NCBI GenBank assembly: GCA_019307165.1
Contig: JAFDKD010000020.1
Span: 1-14,373 of the forward strand
Source: Deltaproteobacteria bacterium
Lineage (GTDB): Bacteria > Desulfobacterota > DSM-4660 > Desulfatiglandales > Desulfatiglandaceae
Direction: 5' to 3'
Length of the DNA: 14,373 nt
The translations under genes and the position numbers were made by a program. Shown here piece after piece: positions 7,372-12,722 of the stretch. The notes below the pieces were generated by a model, which worked only from the letters and a program-made list of their open reading frames with translations, made no database searches and was not told the origin of the DNA. Positions within the stretch are counted from its first letter, which is position 1, and every line of letters starts with the position of its first letter.

Positions 7372-8517
7372 ATGGATATCAAATTAAACGAGGACCAGAT
7401 CGAGATCGCCAGGCAGGCGCGCAGGTTCTGCGAAAACGAGTCTCCCATGGACTATGTCAGGGCCATGTTCGAAGACGATCGCGGCTTTACCGACGAATTC
7501 TGGGCGAAGCAGGCGGAGTTGGGGTGGATGGCCATGTGCGTTCCCGAAGCCTACGGCGGATTGGACATGACATTGATGGACCTGGCCGTGGTCCTGGAAG
7601 AGATGGGCCGGGCCATGGTGCCGGGACCCTTCTTCTCCACGGTCCTGCTGGCGGCCGAAGCGATCGCCGCCGCCGGAAACGACTCCCAGAAGGACACCTA
7701 TCTTTCGGCCATGGCCATGGGCGAAATGAAAGGCACCCTCGCGCTTCACGAGCCGGACAGCGGCGCGGACCCGGGCTACATTCAGATGACCGCCGTGGCC
7801 GACGGTGACGGATTTGTGCTGGAAGGCACGAAAATCCCCGTACCCGACGCCCATGTGGCCGATATCATAGTCTGCGCGGCGCGGACCGAAGCCGGGGACG
7901 ACCCTGAAAAGGGCATCACCCTGTTTCTGGTGGACCCCAAGGCCGACGGCGTCTCCGTTACACCCCTGCCAGTCATGGATGGAACGCGCAAGCTCTGCGC
8001 CGTGGAATTCACGGGCGTAAGGGTTGGTCCGGACCATGTTCTGGGGGAGGTGAACAATGGATGGACGCCCCTGAGCCGGGTGTTGCGGCGGGCCCAGGTG
8101 GCACTCTGCGCAGAGAGCCTCGGGGGGGCGCAAAAGGCCATGGAGATCGCTACGGAATACGCCAAGGAGCGGGTACAGTTCGATCAGCCCATCGGTGCGT
8201 ACCAGGCCGTCAAGCACCGCTGCGCCCAGATTTACGTGGAGGCGGAAAGCGCTCGGTCCCTCCTTTATTGGGCCGCATGGGCCCAGGACAGCGAGGACGA
8301 TCAGGCGGCGGTACTGGCCGCATCCGTGGCCAAGGCTTACTGCTCGGAAGTCTATCGAAATGCAACGGCCAGCGCCATCCAGGTTCTGGGGGGCACCGGC
8401 TTTTCCTGGGAGCACGATATCCACCTGTACCTCAAACGGGCCAAGGCCAATGAAGTGATGCTCGGGGATCCGGTCTACCACCGCGAGCAGGTGGCGAGGC
8501 TGATCACGACTGAATGA
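7372..8517 (+). CDS. Acyl-CoA dehydrogenase, probable non-catalytic partner half
   Basis: A 381-residue acyl-CoA dehydrogenase homologue, 13 bases after the previous gene. Its start MDIKLNEDQI follows GGGAGGTG; an in-frame ATG at 7309 inside the upstream gene lacks one. Seen: VPEAYGG (58-64), a degraded flavin/substrate motif ALHEPDSGAD (124-133), and a good flavin-contact motif RVQFDQPIGAYQAVKH (267-282). Neither usual base is present: the isovaleryl-CoA-dehydrogenase-type position is Ala241 (RRAQ), and the C-terminal EGT motif is replaced by LYLKRAKANEVMLGD (352-366). GQKVWTS is replaced by EGTKIPVPDA. Alone it should be inactive. With the upstream protein it supplies the missing flavin motif, as in two-subunit dehydrogenases for bulky or dicarboxylic acyl-CoAs (PimC/PimD, ChsE1/ChsE2). 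The pairing is inferred from these complementary losses and the gene order. Confidence 0.92.
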   Translation: MDIKLNEDQIEIARQARRFCENESPMDYVRAMFEDDRGFTDEFWAKQAELGWMAMCVPEAYGGLDMTLMDLAVVLEEMGRAMVPGPFFSTVLLAAEAIAAAGNDSQKDTYLSAMAMGEMKGTLALHEPDSGADPGYIQMTAVADGDGFVLEGTKIPVPDAHVADIIVCAARTEAGDDPEKGITLFLVDPKADGVSVTPLPVMDGTRKLCAVEFTGVRVGPDHVLGEVNNGWTPLSRVLRRAQVALCAESLGGAQKAMEIATEYAKERVQFDQPIGAYQAVKHRCAQIYVEAESARSLLYWAAWAQDSEDDQAAVLAASVAKAYCSEVYRNATASAIQVLGGTGFSWEHDIHLYLKRAKANEVMLGDPVYHREQVARLITTE

Positions 8518-8522
8518 GGGAG

Positions 8523-8695
8523 AAAAGGGTCCGAGGATTCGAGGGGTCAAGGGGCCGAGGGTCTCACGAACTCCCATGGTTGAATAGAAACTCAAAGGGA
8601 TTGTTTCTGATGTTATGGGAGGACCCATTAGCGCTGCCGGTCCTTGAAAGAGCCACTAGAATCCTCGACCCCTTGAATCCTTGCCCCCTTCTTTT
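8523..8695. repeat. Palindromic repeat of GAGGATTC / AAGGGGTC modules
   Basis: The left arm (8523-8552) contains CCGAGGATTCGAGGGGTC and the right arm (8660-8695) contains AATCCTCGACCCCTTGAATC. The right arm's reverse complement (AAGGATTCAAGGGGTCGAGG core) matches the left with few changes. About 107 bases lie between the arms. It occupies most of the 233 bases between the second dehydrogenase and the crotonase. It has the same iterated-module style as the repeats at 2935, 5846 and 6025 but an unrelated sequence. Confidence 0.75.
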
Positions 8696-8750
8696 AAATG
8701 CGCTTCGCAACAAACACGCACGTCACGCCACCACGAGGGCTGTATAAACC

Positions 8751-9545
8751 ATGAACTTTACTACTATCAAATTCGAAGAACCCGAACCGGGCATCGGCCT
8801 TTTGACCCTCAACCGACCTGACCGGCTCAATGCCATCAACCTGGACATGGTCGAGGATCTTCACCGGCTTTTCTACTCATTGCTCGGGAACGAAACGGTG
8901 AGAGTTCTGGTGGTCACCGGGGAAGGCAGGGCCTTTTGTTCCGGCGCGGACCTTAAGGACTCCCGAGCCCAGAATGAGGAAAGTAAAAGTTTTCCCAGCG
9001 CCGCCGCCACCCTGTACGCCATCCAGAAGCGCTACGCCGACCGGATTCTCGAGATGCGCCGCATCCCCCAGCCCGTTATCGCCGCCGTGAACGGAATCGC
9101 CGCCGGCGGCGGCATGTGCCTGGCCATGGCGTCGGATGTGATTTTCGCCGCTACGGAAGCTGGTTTTGTCCCGTCCTTCATCAATATCGGGCTTTCGGGC
9201 GGCGAACTGGGATCGAGCTACTTTCTCCCGAGGCTGGTGGGCGCCACCCGGGCGGCCGAGATCCTCATGACCGGCCGCACCGTGGACGCGGCCGAGGCGG
9301 AGCGCATCGGCCTGGCCTGCCGGATGGTGGAGGGATCCCGACTGATGGAAACCGCCTTTGAGACAGCCCGGGCCATGCTTCAAAAAAGCGTGTACGGTCT
9401 CCGCCTGACCAAGGAAACCCTGAATCAGAATATCGCTGCGCCGTCTCTGGAAGCGGCCATCGAACTGGAAAACCGCAACCAGAGCATCTGCTGCTCTGCG
9501 CCCGATTTCATGGCGGCCGTGGAAAATTTCAGCAGGGGAAAGTAA
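8751..9545 (+). CDS. Crotonase-fold (enoyl-CoA hydratase/isomerase) protein
   Basis: A 264-residue crotonase-superfamily protein. The two oxyanion-hole regions are clear: GRAFCSGADLKD (59-70) and NGIAAGGGMCLAMASD (114-129). The two glutamates used by classical enoyl-CoA hydratase (rat Glu144 in GGGCELAM and Glu164 in GQPE) are replaced by Cys123 and Phe143. An acidic residue, Glu152 in SGGELGSSYFLPRLVG, sits close to the catalytic Asp of PaaG-type isomerases, so isomerase, hydrolase or another enolate-based activity is as likely as hydration. It is last in the acyl-CoA cluster on the same strand, after a 233-base repeat-filled gap. Only a weak GAGGG at 8735-8739, 11 bases from the ATG, serves as ribosome site. 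Fold is firm; reaction uncertain. Confidence 0.9.
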   Translation: MNFTTIKFEEPEPGIGLLTLNRPDRLNAINLDMVEDLHRLFYSLLGNETVRVLVVTGEGRAFCSGADLKDSRAQNEESKSFPSAAATLYAIQKRYADRILEMRRIPQPVIAAVNGIAAGGGMCLAMASDVIFAATEAGFVPSFINIGLSGGELGSSYFLPRLVGATRAAEILMTGRTVDAAEAERIGLACRMVEGSRLMETAFETARAMLQKSVYGLRLTKETLNQNIAAPSLEAAIELENRNQSICCSAPDFMAAVENFSRGK

Positions 9546-9617
9546 GGACCGGCATCCATAAGACCCGGAGAATCCGGCGACGTTTGACATTAACCATTCG
9601 CATGGGACGGGAAGGAA

Positions 9618-10103
9618 ATGAAACGAATTTTTTTTCTAACCGCATTTGCAGGCTTCATCTTTTTCACAACACAGGCGTTGGCGGTGAATGTCATCAAAGG
9701 CACCGTCTCCTATTTCGGACCGGAAACAGGCACGATTCATATCGGCGCTTTTAACGTACCTTGCAGCCAGATAGCCGGCCTTGAACCTAAAGCGGGTACG
9801 GATATAGCCGGCCCGGGTCCGTACTCGATGGAACAGCCGGGCGTGGGCGGCGTCTATTACATTTGTGCGTTTATGGATGCGAAAGGCGACGGCCCCCCGC
9901 CCGATGCCGGGGACCCGGAGGGCGAATATTCGGGGAATCCCGTCACCCTCGCGGGGGAAGTTGACGTTCCGGGTGTCGATATTATCCTTAGAGATCCCTA
10001 TGATCCTATTCCCACTGTTTCCAAATGGGGTTTTCTGGGGCTCCTTATTCTACTGGTCGCCTCTTCCCTCTGGATGATGCGGCGAAAAAGCCAAAACCCT
10101 TAG
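9618..10103 (+). CDS. Small secreted protein with IPTL-CTERM-like sorting signal
   Basis: A 161-residue exported protein of unknown function. Residues 1-22 form a signal peptide (MKR, a hydrophobic core, then TQALA before VNV). Residues 23-130 are a small, probably beta-rich domain starting VIKGTVSYFGPETGTIHIGAF. It has two cysteines (Cys49, Cys83) that could form a disulfide, and a Pro/Gly/Asp-rich loop at 90-110. The C-terminus is IPTVSKWG (131-138), one hydrophobic segment, then RRK. This motif-membrane-basic layout matches the IPTL-CTERM type of protein-sorting signal, associated with exosortase/archaeosortase-like processing in Gram-negative bacteria. It begins 72 bases after the crotonase behind a GGGAAGGAA site. 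It has no obvious metabolic link to its neighbours and may be independently transcribed. No sorting enzyme is encoded in the window. Confidence 0.82.
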   Translation: MKRIFFLTAFAGFIFFTTQALAVNVIKGTVSYFGPETGTIHIGAFNVPCSQIAGLEPKAGTDIAGPGPYSMEQPGVGGVYYICAFMDAKGDGPPPDAGDPEGEYSGNPVTLAGEVDVPGVDIILRDPYDPIPTVSKWGFLGLLILLVASSLWMMRRKSQNP

Positions 10104-10115
10104 TTCCAACTAAAC

Positions 10116-10134
10116 CCTCCACCTCTGGTGGAGG
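10116..10134 (+). terminator. Perfect 8-base hairpin after the secreted protein gene
   Basis: CCTCCACC, a 3-base TCT loop, then GGTGGAGG, starting 13 bases after the stop codon. The stem is strong and well placed for transcription termination or 3' end protection, but no T-run follows, so intrinsic termination is uncertain. Confidence 0.45.
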
Positions 10135-10294
10135 ACCTGTATAGGTTCTACCGATCCGGGGAGAAAAAACAAGTGTAGCAGTTGGGTTGACGTTATCCTG
10201 ATTTTGCGACGTCTCGAACAAAGCATATAGGTTTGAAAACACAACGGAACGTAGGTCCGAATAGTGATCGAATCACGGTTCAAACCATTGATCA

Positions 10295-10418
10295 GTCATC
10301 CCCGCGCAGGCGGGGATCCAGCCAAACGGGGATCTGGATTCCCCTTCGGCCGTGAGCTCAGGGCCGAACGGCCGCCTGCGCGGGTCGGAGATCCCGTCGC
10401 TTTTTGGCGGGGAATGAC
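10295..10418. repeat. GC-rich palindromic element with GTCAT...ATGAC ends
   Basis: The outer ends GTCATCCCCGC (10295-10305) and GCGGGGAATGAC (10407-10418) are imperfect reverse complements. Inside are perfect 11-base inverted arms CCCGCGCAGGC (10301-10311) and GCCTGCGCGGG (10374-10384), plus the local hairpins CCCCGC/GCGGGG and ATCCAG/CTGGAT. Elements reading GTCATCCCCGCGCAGG are a familiar dispersed bacterial repeat type. The size and terminal symmetry suggest a small non-autonomous palindromic element. No target-site duplication is obvious. Confidence 0.75.
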
Positions 10419-10570
10419 AGTTCGTGTGTAGCATATGGAGGTATAAAAAAGCGACTCCGGTTGAACTCAACTTAAGCTTGATTCCTGGAATGAAATTTGA
10501 GTTCCCTTTGAGGGGGCATCCTGATGACGGCCCGTCCTCAGCAGTAGCCTGCTACGGAGGATGGATCGTA

Positions 10571-10622
10571 GCAAAGCGGAGATCCCGCCTAAAAGGCGGG
10601 GACCCGCGGAGCGGGGCTTTGC
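10571..10622. other. Closed two-hairpin (three-way junction) structure
   Basis: GCAAAGC (10571-10577) pairs with GCTTTGC (10616-10622) and encloses two perfect hairpins: CCCGCCT-AAA-AGGCGGG (10584-10600) and CCCGC-GGA-GCGGG (10603-10615). The whole 52 bases can fold as a compact three-way junction. It could be a structured RNA or another palindromic repeat. It is not a tRNA. Confidence 0.45.
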
Positions 10623-10664
10623 GGGAGGAGACTCATTCTAAACGGAACCAAACTGTGCTTGTAG

Positions 10665-10696
10665 GGGCGGGATCGGATACGGTCCCGTCCGTTTTG
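10665..10696 (+). terminator. Terminator-like stem followed by GTTTTG
   Basis: GGGCGGGATC (10665-10674) pairs with GGTCCCGTCC (10681-10690) at 8 of 10 Watson-Crick positions around a 6-base loop, followed at once by GTTTTG. It could end transcription arriving from upstream before the sigma-54 promoter region. The T-run is short. Confidence 0.35.
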
Positions 10697-10838
10697 TAAT
10701 GTGGTCATCCCTGTATATATTCTACACATACGAAGCGGCCATCTCCTGGAAAACTGGGTATTTTGTAACCGGATTCCCTTGGCGCCTCATCGGTTATCTG
10801 AAGCGTTCCCCAGGCATCTCATTAAATTTAAATTTTAA

Positions 10839-10851
10839 TTTCAAATAGTTA
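10839..10851 (+). promoter_or_regulatory. Possible IHF site upstream of the sigma-54 promoter
   Basis: TTTCAA-ATAG-TTA matches the IHF consensus WATCAA-N4-TTR at all but one fixed position and is preceded by an A/T-rich tract (10822-10838). Its centre is about 50 bases before the predicted transcription start, where IHF often bends DNA between an enhancer and a sigma-54 promoter. IHF sites are degenerate, so this is suggestive only. Confidence 0.4.
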
Positions 10852-10870
10852 CATCATACCAAATGCATTG

Positions 10871-10886
10871 TGGCACGCATGTTGCT
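10871..10886 (+). promoter_or_regulatory. Sigma-54 (RpoN) promoter, consensus match
   Basis: TGGCACG (10871-10877), four bases, then TTGCT (10882-10886) matches the -24/-12 consensus TGGCACG-N4-TTGCW at every fixed position with correct spacing. Transcription would begin near 10897, about 42 bases before the start of the 65-residue gene at 10939. Such promoters need an ATP-dependent enhancer-binding activator. A possible enhancer site upstream is the inverted pair TAACCG (10766-10771) and CGGTTA (10791-10796), which is a weak call. Confidence 0.85.
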
Positions 10887-10938
10887 ATATATGGCTGTCA
10901 CAACTTGAATGAATCACAGGAATCACAGGGCAAAGGCA

Positions 10939-11136
10939 ATGCAGAAGACCCGGATCATATCGCAGGAAATTTTCGACGCCATGGTGGACGGCGCCATTGA
11001 CGATTTGCGCAAGTCGGGAATGGGGCAAACGGAGGTCCACAGTATTATTGAAGATCAGTTCGGCCCCAGATATGCGCGCATGTTCTGCACCGAGCGCTTT
11101 TATGAAGAGAATTTTGATATTTTCGGGACAAATTGA
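10939..11136 (+). CDS. Unrecognised 65-residue protein under a sigma-54 promoter
   Basis: I do not recognise this protein. From ATG 10939 it is 65 residues (MQKTRIISQEIFDAMVDGAI...), acidic and mostly helical in character, with no signal peptide or membrane segment. It has one cysteine (Cys50) in RMFCTERF and ends YEENFDIFGTN. An alternative start at 10909 adds ten residues but would leave only about 12 bases of leader after the predicted transcription start. The 10939 start has AGGG at 10927-10930, eight bases upstream. It is probably real: it sits immediately behind a consensus sigma-54 promoter, and an inverted repeat follows its stop. The following alcohol dehydrogenase gene is 303 bases further on. 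It could be a small regulator or adaptor protein; nothing in the sequence decides. Confidence 0.68.
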   Translation: MQKTRIISQEIFDAMVDGAIDDLRKSGMGQTEVHSIIEDQFGPRYARMFCTERFYEENFDIFGTN

Positions 11137-11168
11137 GCCCGAACAGACGCTGGTTTTCTGTTTAAATA

Positions 11169-11197
11169 GCGCCCATCCATAATGGAAATTTGGGCGC
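11169..11197 (+). terminator. Hairpin after the small gene
   Basis: GCGCCCA (11169-11175) and TGGGCGC (11191-11197) are perfect inverted arms around a 15-base loop, 32 bases past the stop of the 65-residue gene. No T-run follows. It is the first of three stacked hairpins in the 303-base gap before the alcohol dehydrogenase gene. Confidence 0.4.
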
Positions 11198-11215
11198 CAC
11201 CCATAGCCCCCCAGT

Positions 11216-11245
11216 ACCCGCCTTGAAAATCTGTGAAAGGCGGGT
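11216..11245. repeat. Perfect 9-base inverted repeat
   Basis: ACCCGCCTT (11216-11224) and AAGGCGGGT (11237-11245) pair perfectly around a 12-base loop. It lies between two other hairpins in the gap before the alcohol dehydrogenase gene. It may be a terminator stem or part of a dispersed repeat. Confidence 0.5.
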
Positions 11246-11258
11246 TCATCCTCCCTCC

Positions 11259-11290
11259 GTCCCCCCCCCAGCTTCGGCGGGGCGGGGGAC
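11259..11290 (+). terminator. Very strong hairpin with UUCG tetraloop
   Basis: GTCCCCC (11259-11265) pairs with GGGGGAC (11284-11290), CCCC (11266-11269) with GGGG (11279-11282), and GC with GC closing a TTCG loop (11273-11276). One base bulges on each side (A11270, C11283). As RNA this is an extremely stable UUCG-capped stem. The sequence after it is only moderately T-rich, so it is a strong structural block or barrier, not a textbook terminator. The rest of the gap, to 11439, is AT-rich with no clear promoter. Confidence 0.5.
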
Positions 11291-11439
11291 AACCCTCTCT
11301 TATCTGATTTTGCTTGACTAACCCCTCCTTCTTTGCTCAACTTATCAAAATACTATTTTACTAACCTTAAGCCCTTTTTCATATTCAAGCTAATAATACC
11401 CTGATTAATGCAACCGCTAACCCTATCGGGAGGTGAACC

Positions 11440-12708
11440 ATGGGATACTGGTTTGAGGATCCTACCCTGAAGGCGCTTGCCCCGCTCGCGCTGTCCACTT
11501 CAATCAAGGGCCTATCCACCATCTTTAACACACCGAAAATCTATGTGGGGGCGAACGTGTTCCCGGAGGGCCCGGTGATCGGCCCCAGCACCATGGACGC
11601 CCTCGGCCCCAGATGCGCCAAAAAGAGGGCCTTTGTGGTTACGGACGAATTCAATCAGCGGTACGTCAAGAAGATCGTTCAATTTCTTGAATCGGGCGGT
11701 TTCACCACCGAGGTTTGGGCCGAAACCCTGCCCGAGGCGCCCATGGAAAACGTCCTGGCCTGCGCCGAGGCCGTCAATGCCTTTGAACCGGACCTGATCA
11801 TGGCGCTCGGAGGCGGTTCGGTCATGGATCTGTCTAAGGGGGCCTGGCTTCTGTACGAACGCCCCGACCTGAAAGACCTGGGCATGATTTCTCCCTTGGA
11901 CACCCTCAATTTGCGGAACAAGGCCATACTGGCGGCCGTGCCGACCACCAGTGGCACCGGATCGGAGTGTACGGGCGCGGCCGTTTTCCACGATACGGCC
12001 GCCCACCGGAAAATCCCCGTCGCCCATGACGAACTGGTGCCCGACGTGGCGATTCTATTACCGGAGTTCACCCTGTCCATGCCGCCCAACCTGACGGCAG
12101 GCACCGGTCTGGACGTCCTTGCCCACGCCATGGACGCCGTCACCGCGCCCTCGGCCAACGAGTTCACCCAGCCTCTGGCCCTCAAGGCCGTGGAAATGGT
12201 TTTCAATTGGCTGCCCAGGGCCTTCCGCAACGGTGACGACCGGGAAGCCCGGCACCGGATGATGATCGCGTCCAATATCGCGGGAATCGCATTCGGCATG
12301 AGCGGCTGCCACCTCACCCACAGCTTCGGCCATGCGTTGGGCGCGGTCTATGAGATGCACCACGGCCTGTGCGTCGGCTTTTTCATTCCCCATTCCTTTC
12401 AGTTCTGCAAATCGGTTACGGACGCGCACCTGGCCATCTGCAAGACCCTGGACATCCCGGCGCCCAATGCCGAAGCGGGTATGGAAAACCTGGTAACCCG
12501 GGTCCGCGAGTTCCTGACCGAACTGGACGTGCCGCTCACATTGAAGGGATTTGGGATAGAACAGGCGGATTTCGAGGCAAAACTGCCCAAACTGGTGGAA
12601 TACTCCTATGGCGACATCAGCTGTTACCTCAGCCCAAGGCCCATTACCGCCGAGCAGTGCGAAAAGGTCATGCGCTACGCCTATGAAGGAAAAGACATCG
12701 ATTTTTAA
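11440..12708 (+). CDS. Iron-containing (group III) alcohol dehydrogenase
   Basis: An NAD(P)-dependent, metal-dependent alcohol dehydrogenase that interconverts a primary alcohol and an aldehyde in the cytoplasm. At 422 residues it is longer than the usual 380-390 because of an N-terminal extension of about 30 residues. The nucleotide-binding GGGSVMD (124-130) and the family motif PTTSGTGSE (168-176) are present. The four metal ligands are intact: Asp225 and His229 (GLDVLAHAMDA), His298 (SFGHALGA) and His308 (MHHGL). The start has a strong GGGAGGTG site. The AOR gene follows 14 bases after its stop, so the two probably form one transcript oxidising an alcohol to an acid, or reducing an acid to an alcohol. 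The substrate cannot be told from sequence. Confidence 0.95.
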   Translation: MGYWFEDPTLKALAPLALSTSIKGLSTIFNTPKIYVGANVFPEGPVIGPSTMDALGPRCAKKRAFVVTDEFNQRYVKKIVQFLESGGFTTEVWAETLPEAPMENVLACAEAVNAFEPDLIMALGGGSVMDLSKGAWLLYERPDLKDLGMISPLDTLNLRNKAILAAVPTTSGTGSECTGAAVFHDTAAHRKIPVAHDELVPDVAILLPEFTLSMPPNLTAGTGLDVLAHAMDAVTAPSANEFTQPLALKAVEMVFNWLPRAFRNGDDREARHRMMIASNIAGIAFGMSGCHLTHSFGHALGAVYEMHHGLCVGFFIPHSFQFCKSVTDAHLAICKTLDIPAPNAEAGMENLVTRVREFLTELDVPLTLKGFGIEQADFEAKLPKLVEYSYGDISCYLSPRPITAEQCEKVMRYAYEGKDIDF

Positions 12709-12722
12709 GGGAGGGTAAAGCC

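Larger units (their letters stand above)
10104..10938. other. Gene-poor 835-base region rich in palindromes
   Basis: No reading frame here looks like a gene; those present run through repeat sequence and lack ribosome sites or recognisable motifs. In order it holds a hairpin (10116-10134), a GC-rich palindromic element (10295-10418), a closed two-hairpin structure (10571-10622), a terminator-like stem (10665-10696), an AT-rich stretch with a possible IHF site (10822-10851) and a sigma-54 promoter (10871-10886). The pieces are listed separately. Confidence 0.7.

Noticed and set aside
8514..8747. 77-residue open frame in the gap before the crotonase
   Set aside because: It runs straight through the GAGGATTC palindromic repeat, lacks a ribosome site and has repeat-derived composition.
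9584..9589. Perfect TTGACA box before the secreted protein gene
   Set aside because: No acceptable -10 box lies 15-19 bases downstream, and a start there would fall at or inside the ribosome site.
10424..10699. 91-residue open frame in the 835-base gap
   Set aside because: It covers the two-hairpin structure and terminator-like stem, and the translation looks non-protein-like.
11314..11319. TTGACT as a -35 box for the alcohol dehydrogenase gene
   Set aside because: The matching -10 position reads TCAACT; the nearby TACTAT has no partner at the right distance.
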